From Spirochaeta sp. (GTDB lineage: Bacteria > Spirochaetota > Spirochaetia > Spirochaetales_E > Spirochaetaceae_B), in contig JAUUYD010000042.1 in assembly GCA_030590585.1 (NCBI GenBank), positions 1 through 10,082 of the forward strand: a stretch of 10,082 nt of DNA, written 5' to 3'. The translations under genes were made by a program, and so were the position numbers. Of the stretch, positions 1-6,985 are shown piece after piece. The notes under the pieces are model-generated. The model was given only the letters and a program-made list of their open reading frames with translations. It searched no databases and was not told the origin of the DNA. The number at the start of each line of letters is the position of its first letter. Position 1 is the first letter of the stretch.

Positions 1-782
1 ACAGTGTTCCGAACGAAAATCCAGTCAGTTTCTGTGCTTGATACTTCATTGAATCGATATCCGCCTGTCTGCCCCTTTTGAAGCAGCTGCAGATCAATAA
101 CCTTATCAAGCAGTATTCGACGTAGCATCAGTCCCCGGGCGATCTTTGCGTACATCCCGACAGTCTTCAGTTTATCCCCGTTCTTCTCCTTAAAATGAAA
201 GGTAATCAGTTTTCCCCTGAGTGCTTTTTTATCAATCACCCTGCTGTATTCCCCGGATGCAAGGTTCAGGACTGTCGTATCTTCATTTCTTCCGGATAAT
301 TCAGTGTTGAGGTACTGGCTTATCCTGGGCCTCCAGTAAGATATGAGTGATTCATTTCCCGGCAGTTTAAGAGCTGTTTTCATCTCAAGGCGATATCCGT
401 TAATCAGGCTGAAGGGACTCAGGATTCCATAAATTCCGGAAAGAATTCTCAGATGATTTTGAGCAAAACAGAGTTGATCCGTATTCAAGGTCTGAGGGCT
501 GATGGCCTGGAAGACCGTTCCGGAATAGGCAAATATTGCTGATCTTCGGCATGCAGAAGATGATGCGAATTCATGAATATTATTATAGGTCTGATCGGTC
601 AGTGACGGGCTGATCATCATCAGGGAAGCGAGCTCTTTCCAGTTGTAAGTCTGCAGGATTTGATTCAGCTCAGCGGCCTCTTTTTTAAAATGTACCTCTT
701 CATTTTCCATGGAAACGGATGCGGTATCTGTTAAGGATGAAGTAAAATCCATCTGTTTTGTCGGCGATAAAAGAATCATCAT
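1..782 (-). CDS. yaaA: Peroxide stress protein YaaA (DUF328), 3' end outside window
   Basis: The reverse strand reads open from an ATG at 782 to the left edge (260 codons, no stop reached). The protein begins MMILLSPTKQMDF, which aligns with the MLILISPAKTLDY start of E. coli YaaA. Other family signatures follow in order: FAQNHLRILSGIYGILSPF (about residues 106-124), YRLEM (130-134), NLASGEYSRVI (173-183) and YAKIARGLMLRR (211-222). E. coli YaaA is 258 residues, so only a few C-terminal residues should be missing here. In E. coli the protein is a DNA-binding factor of the OxyR response that limits free intracellular iron and so protects DNA from hydrogen peroxide; I infer the same role here. 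The first ATG is preferred by alignment, although the second ATG (779) is possible, and the Shine-Dalgarno is weak in either case. It is divergent from the flavoprotein gene, and a dyad sits in the shared upstream gap. Confidence 0.93.
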   Translation of the reverse strand, partial: MMILLSPTKQMDFTSSLTDTASVSMENEEVHFKKEAAELNQILQTYNWKELASLMMISPSLTDQTYNNIHEFASSSACRRSAIFAYSGTVFQAISPQTLNTDQLCFAQNHLRILSGIYGILSPFSLINGYRLEMKTALKLPGNESLISYWRPRISQYLNTELSGRNEDTTVLNLASGEYSRVIDKKALRGKLITFHFKEKNGDKLKTVGMYAKIARGLMLRRILLDKVIDLQLLQKGQTGGYRFNEVSSTETDWIFVRNT

Positions 783-802
783 ACTTTAGGATAGCTATAC
801 CA

Positions 803-824
803 CTTGTGATTCGGAAAACACAAG
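803..824. promoter_or_regulatory. Inverted repeat in the yaaA divergent gap, possible operator
   Basis: The arms CTTGTG (803-808) and CACAAG (819-824) are perfect inverted repeats, and two further matching pairs lie inside them (TT 810-811 with AA 816-817). The 22-base span lies 21 bases upstream of the yaaA start. On the minus strand it overlaps a weak promoter-like pair, TTGTGT and TATAGC, with an 18-base spacer. The size and symmetry suit a dimeric repressor or activator site. YaaA is peroxide-regulated in E. coli, but the dyad does not resemble a PerR or Fur box and I cannot name a regulator. Confidence 0.4.
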
Positions 825-954
825 CAAATCACACAAAATGAACAGATTTAATCACCGTATTTGCCCTTCCCTTCCATGACAAAACTATGTAATGTGTCAT
901 GAACAGTTATATTCGTTGGTGAGAACCTGCGGAAATTCCTCCATTTGGAGATAT

Positions 955-2427
955 ATGTTGAATACAATCAGCTTTGAAAATACTTTTTCCACATTGAGAA
1001 GCCTGACAGAAGAAATATCCAAAACCATACCTTTCAATGGCTTAAGAGAGCAGTTGAAGTATTTTCACTTACCTCATTTTGAGTGGCCCTCATTGAAAAT
1101 CGGGAATCTGACAGCTCGGGTTCCCGTCGTTCAGGGCGGTATGGGAGTGGGTATATCCCTTTCAAGTCTGGCCTCCGCGGTTGCTGAAGCCGGAGGAGTT
1201 GGTATCATCGCTGCGAATGCAATCGGAATGATAGAGCCGGATTATTATAAAGACGGCAGGGCCGCGAATCTTCGCGCACTCCGCAGGGAAATCCGCAGTG
1301 CCCGGGAGAAAACCGACGGAATTATCGGTGTGAATATCATGGTGGCTGTGAATGACTTCCACGAATTGATGGATGTTGCCATTGAAGAAAAAATTGATTT
1401 GATTGTCATGGGTGCCGGGCTGCCTATCAAAGATCTGCCCGTGGAAAAAATGCGTGAGAATGGTGTCAAAGCTGTTCCTATCGTCAGTTCGGTCCGGGCT
1501 GCAGAGTTGATATTCCGAATGTGGAAGAAAATCTACAACGATGTACCCGATGCGGTAGTCTTCGAGGGCCCGAAGGCCGGGGGGCATATCGGTTTCACCG
1601 AAGAACAGATTGATGATCCGGAATACCAACTTGAAGCTATCGTTCCCGGAATTGTAGAGGCCCTCAAACCCTTTGAAGAGGAATTCGGGCGTGCTATTCC
1701 CGTTATTGCGGGTGGTGGTGTATACACCGGTGATGATATTCATGCAGTACTCAAACTGGGCGCTTCAGCCGTTCAGATGGGTACCCGCTTTGTGGCGACA
1801 GATGAATGTGATGCCGATCTGCAGTTTAAACAGGCTTATGTCGACTGTACCGAAGATCAGATCGGTCTTATCAAGAGCCCTGTGGGAATGCCCGGCCGGG
1901 CCATCCGCAATGAGTACATCAAAGCTTCCGAGGAAGGAAAGCGGCCGGCCTTTAAATGCGCATGGAAATGTTTGTCCAGCTGTAAGGCTGATGACGCGAA
2001 GTACTGTATTTCCATAGCCCTGAATAATGCCAGGAGAGGTAAAACGAATCAGGGTTTTGTCTTTGCCGGTTCCAACGCTTACCGGGTAAACGAAATAGTA
2101 TCGGTAAATTCTTTAGTGGGAGAACTCGCCGAGGGTTACCATCTGAAGGCTAGTGAGGGTGTTGTTCGGCATCTGGAAAAACTTGTTGCCAGAGTTCAGG
2201 ATCTCAGAGCTCAGTATGAGGGCCTGGGAATCCGTGTTAAGGAACTCGGTATTGCATATGAGAAGAGCCTGTCCGCACGGATCAGGGAAGCCAGGGACTC
2301 AAGTGTTGATCAGCTGCGAAAACAGTATAATTCAATGCACACCCGGCTCAAAGATCTTCAGGTTCAGATGATGGAAGGTCTCTCAGAATCCTGGGCATTA
2401 CTCAAATTGGAGAAAGCTTCAAGCTGA
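955..2427 (+). CDS. FMN-dependent oxidoreductase, nitronate monooxygenase/FabK superfamily
   Basis: This is a TIM-barrel flavoprotein of 490 residues from the preferred start. Visible signatures are VVQGGMGVGISLS (58-70), GVNIMV (125-130), a GPKAGGHIG segment (205-213) with the conserved active-site-type His211, IPVIAGGGVYTGDD (248-261) for FMN phosphate binding, GASAVQMGTRF (269-279) and SPVGMPGRAI (308-317). A cysteine cluster follows (C335, C339, C343, C351), seen in a subgroup of this family. Relatives oxidise nitronates or, as FabK, reduce enoyl-ACP; the sequence alone does not decide between them, and PfaD-like reductases are a further alternative. Residues from about 401 to the end form a charged, probably coiled-coil helix beyond the usual family core, and about 45 residues precede the barrel. 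The open frame reaches ATG 892, but nothing like a Shine-Dalgarno precedes that codon, whereas GGAG (947-950) precedes ATG 955 with a short spacing. The gene converges on fabF. Confidence 0.85.
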   Translation: MLNTISFENTFSTLRSLTEEISKTIPFNGLREQLKYFHLPHFEWPSLKIGNLTARVPVVQGGMGVGISLSSLASAVAEAGGVGIIAANAIGMIEPDYYKDGRAANLRALRREIRSAREKTDGIIGVNIMVAVNDFHELMDVAIEEKIDLIVMGAGLPIKDLPVEKMRENGVKAVPIVSSVRAAELIFRMWKKIYNDVPDAVVFEGPKAGGHIGFTEEQIDDPEYQLEAIVPGIVEALKPFEEEFGRAIPVIAGGGVYTGDDIHAVLKLGASAVQMGTRFVATDECDADLQFKQAYVDCTEDQIGLIKSPVGMPGRAIRNEYIKASEEGKRPAFKCAWKCLSSCKADDAKYCISIALNNARRGKTNQGFVFAGSNAYRVNEIVSVNSLVGELAEGYHLKASEGVVRHLEKLVARVQDLRAQYEGLGIRVKELGIAYEKSLSARIREARDSSVDQLRKQYNSMHTRLKDLQVQMMEGLSESWALLKLEKASS

Positions 2428-2452
2428 GAAAACTGAAAGCATTAAAGTACAG

Positions 2453-2468
2453 CGGGGGAGCTCCCTCG
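2453..2468. terminator. Short hairpin between convergent genes, possible bidirectional terminator
   Basis: Six base pairs (one G-T) close an AGCT tetraloop; the core is GGGAGCTCCC. It lies in the 46-base gap between the flavoprotein stop (2427) and the fabF stop (2474). There is no U tract on either side, so intrinsic termination is only a possibility. Confidence 0.35.
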
Positions 2469-2473
2469 TCTTA

Positions 2474-3715
2474 TCACTCAGCTATTATAGCCAGAGACGC
2501 GTTCTGCCCGCCGAATCCAAATGAATTCGTGATGGCAGCTTTAATCCTCACTTCCCGGGCCTGATTCGGGATTGTATCCAGTTCGCAGTTCGGATCCGGG
2601 GTTTCCTGGTTGATTGTCGGGGGCAGTATTCCCGTTTGCAGGCTCAATATGGTTGCGGCCGCCTCAATCGCTCCTGCGGCTCCCAGGGTGTGGCCAATCA
2701 TTGATTTGTTTGAACTCACCGGTATTTTTTTACCCCTGCTTCCAAAAACATTGTGAATGGCACAGGTTTCGGTTCTATCGTTGGCTTCAGTTGAGGTTCC
2801 GTGAGCATTGACGTATCCGATATCATCAGGAGTCAATCCGGCATTTTTAATGGCAGTTTCCATCGCTCTGCCTGACCATGTTCCGTTCTCATCCGGGGCG
2901 GCGATGCTCGTAGCATCGGCTGTCATACCAATCCCGCCGAGTGTGGCGTAAATTCCGGCGCCACGTTTCTCCGCGTCTTCCCGGCGTTCCAGAATCAACG
3001 CGCCGGAACCTTCGCCGATAACGAATCCGTCCCGTCCGAGATCGAAGGGGCGGCTGGCGCCTTTTGGATCGTCATTCCTGGCGGTAAGAACTTTCATACA
3101 GCCGTAAGCATTCACTGTAATTGGTGTAATGGTTGATTCGCTGCCGCCGGCAACCATGACATCTGCCCCACCCAGCTGAAGAATCTGCATGGCCATGCCG
3201 ATTGAGTGCAGTCCCGAAGAACAGGCGGACAACGCCGCCATGTTCGGCCCGTGTATTCCAAGTTCAATCGCCACGTTTCCAGCAGCCATATTGGGTATTA
3301 TCTTCGGAACAGCCAGAGGATTTCCCTTTCCCGGACCGCGCTGGGCAAGGGTGGCATATTCCTTACTCAGGTTTTCAAAGTCTCCGGCTCCCGAACCCAT
3401 AACGCATCCGATTCGAATCGGGTCCATGCTGCTCAGGTCCAGCCCTGAATCATCCATCGCCTCTACCGAAGCGCAGACCGCCAGCTGTGAAAACCGGGCC
3501 ATCTTCCTGGCTTTTTTCCCATCGAAAAAATCACCCGCCGTGAAGTCTTTCAGCTCGCAGGCGACAGCAGATCTGAATCCTTCGGTATCAAAGCCCTTTA
3601 TCCGGTCAGCACCGGAAACACCTTCTGTCAGATTTTTCCAGAAATCCTTCCTGTTCAGGCCGATGGATGTGATGGTTCCGATTCCTGTAACAACGATATC
3701 CCCGGGGCTTTTCAT
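2474..3715 (-). CDS. fabF: Beta-ketoacyl-ACP synthase II (FabF)
   Basis: This enzyme catalyses the decarboxylating Claisen condensation of malonyl-ACP with acyl-ACP in fatty-acid elongation in the cytoplasm. At 413 residues it equals the length of E. coli FabF, and the catalytic set sits at matching places: nucleophile Cys165 in SACSSG, His305 in NAHGTSTE, Lys337 in SSNKSMIGHT and His342 in GHTLGAAGA. The C-terminal glycine-rich NSFGFGGQNA (397-406) is also intact. The frame can be read from a TTG at 3739, adding eight residues, but the ATG at 3715 has AAGGA eight bases upstream and gives the family length, so I use it. The gene follows a radical SAM gene on the same strand after 63 bases and may have its own promoter there. 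No acpP, fabD or fabG is nearby, so it is not in a classical fab cluster; the convergent flavoprotein could be a functional partner. Confidence 0.96.
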   Translation of the reverse strand: MKSPGDIVVTGIGTITSIGLNRKDFWKNLTEGVSGADRIKGFDTEGFRSAVACELKDFTAGDFFDGKKARKMARFSQLAVCASVEAMDDSGLDLSSMDPIRIGCVMGSGAGDFENLSKEYATLAQRGPGKGNPLAVPKIIPNMAAGNVAIELGIHGPNMAALSACSSGLHSIGMAMQILQLGGADVMVAGGSESTITPITVNAYGCMKVLTARNDDPKGASRPFDLGRDGFVIGEGSGALILERREDAEKRGAGIYATLGGIGMTADATSIAAPDENGTWSGRAMETAIKNAGLTPDDIGYVNAHGTSTEANDRTETCAIHNVFGSRGKKIPVSSNKSMIGHTLGAAGAIEAAATILSLQTGILPPTINQETPDPNCELDTIPNQAREVRIKAAITNSFGFGGQNASLAIIAE

Positions 3716-3749
3716 ATCTGCTATCCTTTTTTTTGACAAAACTGAGTAA

Positions 3750-3778
3750 AATGTAGACTAAAAGATTATTTAAGGCAA
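3750..3778 (-). promoter_or_regulatory. fabF: Possible sigma-70-type promoter for fabF
   Basis: On the minus strand a TTGCCT -35 (3778-3773) and a TACATT -10 (3755-3750) are separated by exactly 17 bases, each matching 4 of 6 consensus positions. Transcription would start near 3743, about 28 bases before the fabF ATG. It lies in the 63-base gap after the radical SAM stop. No hairpin terminator is seen in that gap, so read-through from upstream is also possible. Confidence 0.33.
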
Positions 3779-5290
3779 TTACCTCAGACATTCAGGCATA
3801 TACCGCTCATTGCCCAGCTTCATAAAGTCTGATGCAAGGAGTTCGACGGCCCGACCCGTATCCATGCCATGCCCTTCGGTGAGAAACCTGAGAACCAGGG
3901 CATACTGCCGCTGCTGGCTGATGCCATGATCCTGCCCCGCGGCGGTATAGAGCCAGGATGAAAATTTGTCGAAGGCGGCAAAGGCCGAGACCTCACCATC
4001 CATAATCAACTCCATGGTATCGGCGAATTTTCCGGAATTGACGAAGATATCGTAGTACTTCGCCAGACGTTTGAGCTCCTGCATTCGTGGGAAGCTGATA
4101 CAGCCCGACTTGAGAATGTCATACGGCGGTTCGGGGTTGAATACCAGATCGAATGCTTCAACATGTCTGGCGATGGGAGCCCCGGGGAGGAGTTTAAGTA
4201 TCCCAACTTGAATCTCATCAGGTTTCATGCCCCGAAGGGCATCAAAGCTCCGGGCAAATCCGGTATCATCCTCTCCGGGCAGCCCGATGATGAGGTCTGC
4301 ATGGACATGGGCTCCGGTACGTTTTTTGATAAGGGAAAGGCTTTGTGCTGTCCCGGCCGCATCTACCTTTCGGCTGATTCTGCTGCCGATTTCCGGATCG
4401 AGGGTCTGGACACCCATTTCCAGCTGTACACCGCCATCGGGGAAACGGGAGAGTGATTCCAGCAGCCTCTCATCGAAGCGGTCGGGGACGACTTCGAAGT
4501 GAAGGAAAAAACTCTGCCCTCTTTCTACGCCCTGAGCCACCTGCCGGGTGACAGCCGGGCCAATAAGGATGCCTCTCTCGTCTCTGGGCCATCGGTTGTA
4601 AAAGAAATCCAGTATGCGGATGCAGGAATTGATATCAAGATTAAAAGTGCGGTCGATGAATTTAAAGCCCCGACAGCCCCGGTCGATAAGGCGGTCGAAG
4701 GCGTTAAGGAGACGGTCAAGGCTGAAACTACGCACCTTTTCCTCCCGGGAGGAGAGGCAGAATTCACACGAGAAAGGGCAGCCCCTGCTGGATTCGACAT
4801 AGATAATTCTCTGTCTGAGGTCTTCATCGGAATAATCGTCATATGGAAGTGTGAGTGTTTCGAGATCGGGCAGCCCTCCGTCAATAAGCGATGGAACCTC
4901 CTCGCCGGATAAAATCTGTCTGCAGACTTCAGGGAATGCGATTTCTCCTTCTCCCCTGATGAGTATGTCGGCGCCGAACATCGGCTTTTCCGCCCAACGG
5001 ACTTCTGGTCCGCCGATGACGATGTAAAGACCGGGGTTGATACGTTTGAGCAGGGCGATGAGTCTTGCGGTGGGAGAGGCATTCCAGATTGATACACTCA
5101 GCCCGACAATTTTCGGGTTCAGGGACAGGATTTCCTCGGCAACGCGCAAGAGGTCATCCTGTATCAGAAATTCCCTGAGAACTGTCTGAGGACGTAATTT
5201 ACCGATGTTGGCCAGAAGATAACGTACACCCAGGGCTGTATGGCTGTAGCGGGCATTGAGTACGGCAATGATGATGGGAGTATCGCTCAT
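3779..5290 (-). CDS. B12-binding-domain-type radical SAM protein (DUF4080-like)
   Basis: The 503-residue protein has an N-terminal Rossmann-like domain of the B12-binding type (NARYSHTALGVRYL 12-25, IVGLSVSIWNAS 61-72, IGGPEVRW 92-99, IRGEGEIAFPEV 111-122). A radical SAM domain follows, opened by RGCPFSCEFC: Cys171, Cys175 and Cys178 should hold the 4Fe-4S cluster that cleaves S-adenosylmethionine. Later SAM-barrel signatures are QLEMGVQT (289-296) and ADLIIGLPGED (331-341). The last 110 or so residues resemble the DUF4080 tail found in many anaerobes; the substrate is unknown. The cobalamin-ligating DxHxxG motif is not visible, so cobalamin binding is doubtful. A GTG at 5326 would add 12 residues, but GAGGA lies nine bases before the ATG at 5290, which I use. 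A second protein of the same broad type lies at the right edge of the window. Confidence 0.88.
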   Translation of the reverse strand: MSDTPIIIAVLNARYSHTALGVRYLLANIGKLRPQTVLREFLIQDDLLRVAEEILSLNPKIVGLSVSIWNASPTARLIALLKRINPGLYIVIGGPEVRWAEKPMFGADILIRGEGEIAFPEVCRQILSGEEVPSLIDGGLPDLETLTLPYDDYSDEDLRQRIIYVESSRGCPFSCEFCLSSREEKVRSFSLDRLLNAFDRLIDRGCRGFKFIDRTFNLDINSCIRILDFFYNRWPRDERGILIGPAVTRQVAQGVERGQSFFLHFEVVPDRFDERLLESLSRFPDGGVQLEMGVQTLDPEIGSRISRKVDAAGTAQSLSLIKKRTGAHVHADLIIGLPGEDDTGFARSFDALRGMKPDEIQVGILKLLPGAPIARHVEAFDLVFNPEPPYDILKSGCISFPRMQELKRLAKYYDIFVNSGKFADTMELIMDGEVSAFAAFDKFSSWLYTAAGQDHGISQQRQYALVLRFLTEGHGMDTGRAVELLASDFMKLGNERYMPECLR

Positions 5291-5359
5291 AGGGGTAATT
5301 CCTCGGATCTTAATGTAAGACTTCACCGGATATCATGCAATGATTTTGATTTTCCGCGA

Positions 5360-5383
5360 TAATCACCTTGATAGAGGTTATTA
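5360..5383 (+). promoter_or_regulatory. dbpA: Inverted repeat enclosing the dbpA ribosome-binding site
   Basis: TAATCACCT (5360-5368) and AGGTTATTA (5375-5383) pair at eight of nine positions around a six-base TGATAG loop. The dbpA Shine-Dalgarno GAGG (5374-5377) sits at the loop edge and in the right arm, and the arm ends directly before the ATG at 5384. In RNA the hairpin would hide the ribosome-binding site; as DNA it could be an operator. Which applies cannot be decided from sequence. Confidence 0.45.
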
Positions 5384-6775
5384 ATGAAACCATTTACTCA
5401 CTTGAGTCTCTCAGAGGCGATGATGTCGAATCTGAGGGATTTGAAGTATGACAATATGACCCCGATTCAGGAGCTGAGCATTCCTGCTATTCTCAAAGGG
5501 AAAGATGTTCTGGCTCAAGCAAAAACCGGCAGTGGGAAGACTGCGGCTTTCGGTATCGGTATGCTGGAGAATCTGGATATTGGACTGTTTAAGATACAGA
5601 ATCTGATTCTCTGTCCTACCCGGGAACTTTCGGAGCAGGTATCCGGAGAGCTCCGGCGATTGGCCAGATTTCAACCCAACATCAAGATAATGAATATCAC
5701 CGGCGGAATGCCTATGAGGAATCAGGAAAACTCACTCAGGCATCAGGCCCATATCGTCGTTGGAACCCCCGGGCGAATCCTGAAGCTGCTGAACCGCGGC
5801 TCTTTGATAATGAAGGATATGAAAACTCTGGTTCTTGATGAAGCCGACCGAATGCTGGATATGGGCTTTCTGGAAGAAATCAGGGGAATCTTTGAATTTC
5901 TTCCCTCAGTACGCCAAACCCTCTGTTTTTCCGCTACTTTTCCCGAAGAAATACGGGATCTGGGAAAGACTTTTTTAACCAGACCCATAGAAATTTCAGT
6001 TGATGAGCTGCATGATTCGGATGTGATTGAGCAGCGTTTTTATAAGGTTCTACCCGGGGAAAAAACTGCTGCGCTAATCGGTATTCTAAACAGTTTCAAA
6101 CCTGAGTCTGTTTTGATTTTCTGTAATACTAAAGATTCTTGCCGTAAAACCAGTGAGCAGCTGAACAACCTCGGCTTACACAGCCTGGCTCTTAATGGTG
6201 ATCTGGAACAGAGTGAACGTACTGAAGTACTTCTTCGATTTGCCAATGGAAGCAGCCGTATCCTGGTTGCGACTGATGTTGCTGCCAGGGGTTTGGATAT
6301 AGATTCAATCGGGGCGGTGATAAATTACAATTTGCCCTTTGAAACGGAAACCTATATCCATCGTATAGGCCGTACCGGCCGGGCTGGAAAGGAAGGGCTG
6401 GCTTTCTCACTTGTTCGGCCCAAAGAGCTTTTCAGAATGGATTTTATAAACGAGCATCTGAATAGTACATACCTTGCTGAGAAACCGGATTTCCACACAT
6501 CGCACACTGGTGGATTGCAGTCTGCGGAGATGCAGCCTGAAATGGTTACCCTTTCGATCAATGGCGGGCGGAAAAATAAAATCAGTGCCGGAGATATTCT
6601 TGGGGCTCTTACCTCCTCAGGAGGGATTGAGGGCGGGGATGTCGGACGTATTGACCGCCTGGATACGGTAACATTCATTGCTGTCAGGCGGAGCACTGAA
6701 AGCCGGGCGGTTACGGTTCTGGAGAAGGGAAGTATCAAGGGCCGCCGATTTAAAGTAATGATACGTGACTCATGA
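5384..6775 (+). CDS. dbpA: ATP-dependent RNA helicase DbpA
   Basis: A DEAD-box RNA helicase of 463 residues (E. coli DbpA is 457). The motifs are complete: Q motif MTPIQE (25-30), Walker A AKTGSGKT (46-53), PTREL (78-82), TPGR (128-131), DEAD (152-155), SAT (183-185), LVATDVAARGLDI (294-306) and HRIGRTGR (326-333). Residues about 386-461 are the DbpA-type RNA-binding domain, with VTLSINGGRKNKISAGDILG and a final IKGRRFKV. In E. coli that domain binds hairpin 92 of 23S rRNA and directs the helicase to late 50S assembly; I infer the same target. The domain distinguishes it from RhlE, SrmB or CsdA. The start is supported by GAGG six bases upstream, and the first residues match the family. It leads a tight operon with ywbE and a methyltransferase, and its ribosome-binding site lies within an inverted repeat. 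Confidence 0.96.
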   Translation: MKPFTHLSLSEAMMSNLRDLKYDNMTPIQELSIPAILKGKDVLAQAKTGSGKTAAFGIGMLENLDIGLFKIQNLILCPTRELSEQVSGELRRLARFQPNIKIMNITGGMPMRNQENSLRHQAHIVVGTPGRILKLLNRGSLIMKDMKTLVLDEADRMLDMGFLEEIRGIFEFLPSVRQTLCFSATFPEEIRDLGKTFLTRPIEISVDELHDSDVIEQRFYKVLPGEKTAALIGILNSFKPESVLIFCNTKDSCRKTSEQLNNLGLHSLALNGDLEQSERTEVLLRFANGSSRILVATDVAARGLDIDSIGAVINYNLPFETETYIHRIGRTGRAGKEGLAFSLVRPKELFRMDFINEHLNSTYLAEKPDFHTSHTGGLQSAEMQPEMVTLSINGGRKNKISAGDILGALTSSGGIEGGDVGRIDRLDTVTFIAVRRSTESRAVTVLEKGSIKGRRFKVMIRDS

Positions 6776-6790
6776 GCAGGAGGTATGAAA

Positions 6791-6985
6791 ATGACAGGGA
6801 ATAATCGCAGTGATATAAAGCCGGGGCTGAAGGTGGCTATTGTCTTGAAACAGGACCAGCGCAGCGGCAGGCTTACCGAGGGTATTGTTAAAGACCTGCT
6901 TACAAAATCATCCTTTCACCCCCATGGAATAAAGGTACGCCTTGAATCAGGAGAGGTGGGCCGTGTGAGTGAAATACTCGAATAA
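6791..6985 (+). CDS. ywbE: YwbE family protein (DUF2196)
   Basis: A 64-residue protein matching the B. subtilis YwbE family almost end to end, including IKPGLKVAIVLKQDQRSG (8-25), LTEGIVKDLLTKSS (27-40) and HPHGIKVRLESGEVGRV (42-58). The fold looks like a small beta barrel; the function is not known, and the link to ribosome or RNA metabolism here is inferred only from its place after dbpA. An in-frame ATG at 6785 abuts a consensus AGGAGG (6778-6783) with almost no spacing, while the ATG at 6791 lies seven bases after it, so 6791 is the likely start. Only 15 bases separate it from the dbpA stop, and its stop overlaps the next start by one base (TAATG), pointing to translational coupling. Confidence 0.9.
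   Translation: MTGNNRSDIKPGLKVAIVLKQDQRSGRLTEGIVKDLLTKSSFHPHGIKVRLESGEVGRVSEILE

Noticed and set aside
892..954. ATG at 892 as start of the flavoprotein
   Set aside because: No Shine-Dalgarno precedes it and the added residues do not resemble the family; 955 has GGAG before it, although the spacing is short and the choice is not certain.
1162..1743. 193-codon open frame antisense to the flavoprotein gene
   Set aside because: It lies entirely within a well-supported gene, shows no recognisable motif, and is a codon-bias shadow.
3716..3739. TTG start adding eight residues to FabF
   Set aside because: The ATG at 3715 has a well-spaced AAGGA and gives exactly the 413-residue family length; the extra segment itself contains the Shine-Dalgarno.
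3189..3749. 186-codon open frame on the plus strand across fabF
   Set aside because: It is antisense to conserved fabF codons including the active-site cysteine; composition is low-quality and no domain is seen.
4499..4912. 137-codon plus-strand frame antisense to the first radical SAM gene
   Set aside because: It covers the opposite strand of the cluster-binding region, which is clearly coding, and has no start signal.
4525..5097. 190-codon frame overlapping the first radical SAM gene on the same strand
   Set aside because: It is out of frame with the CxxxCxxC-encoding gene and shows no domain; a shadow frame.
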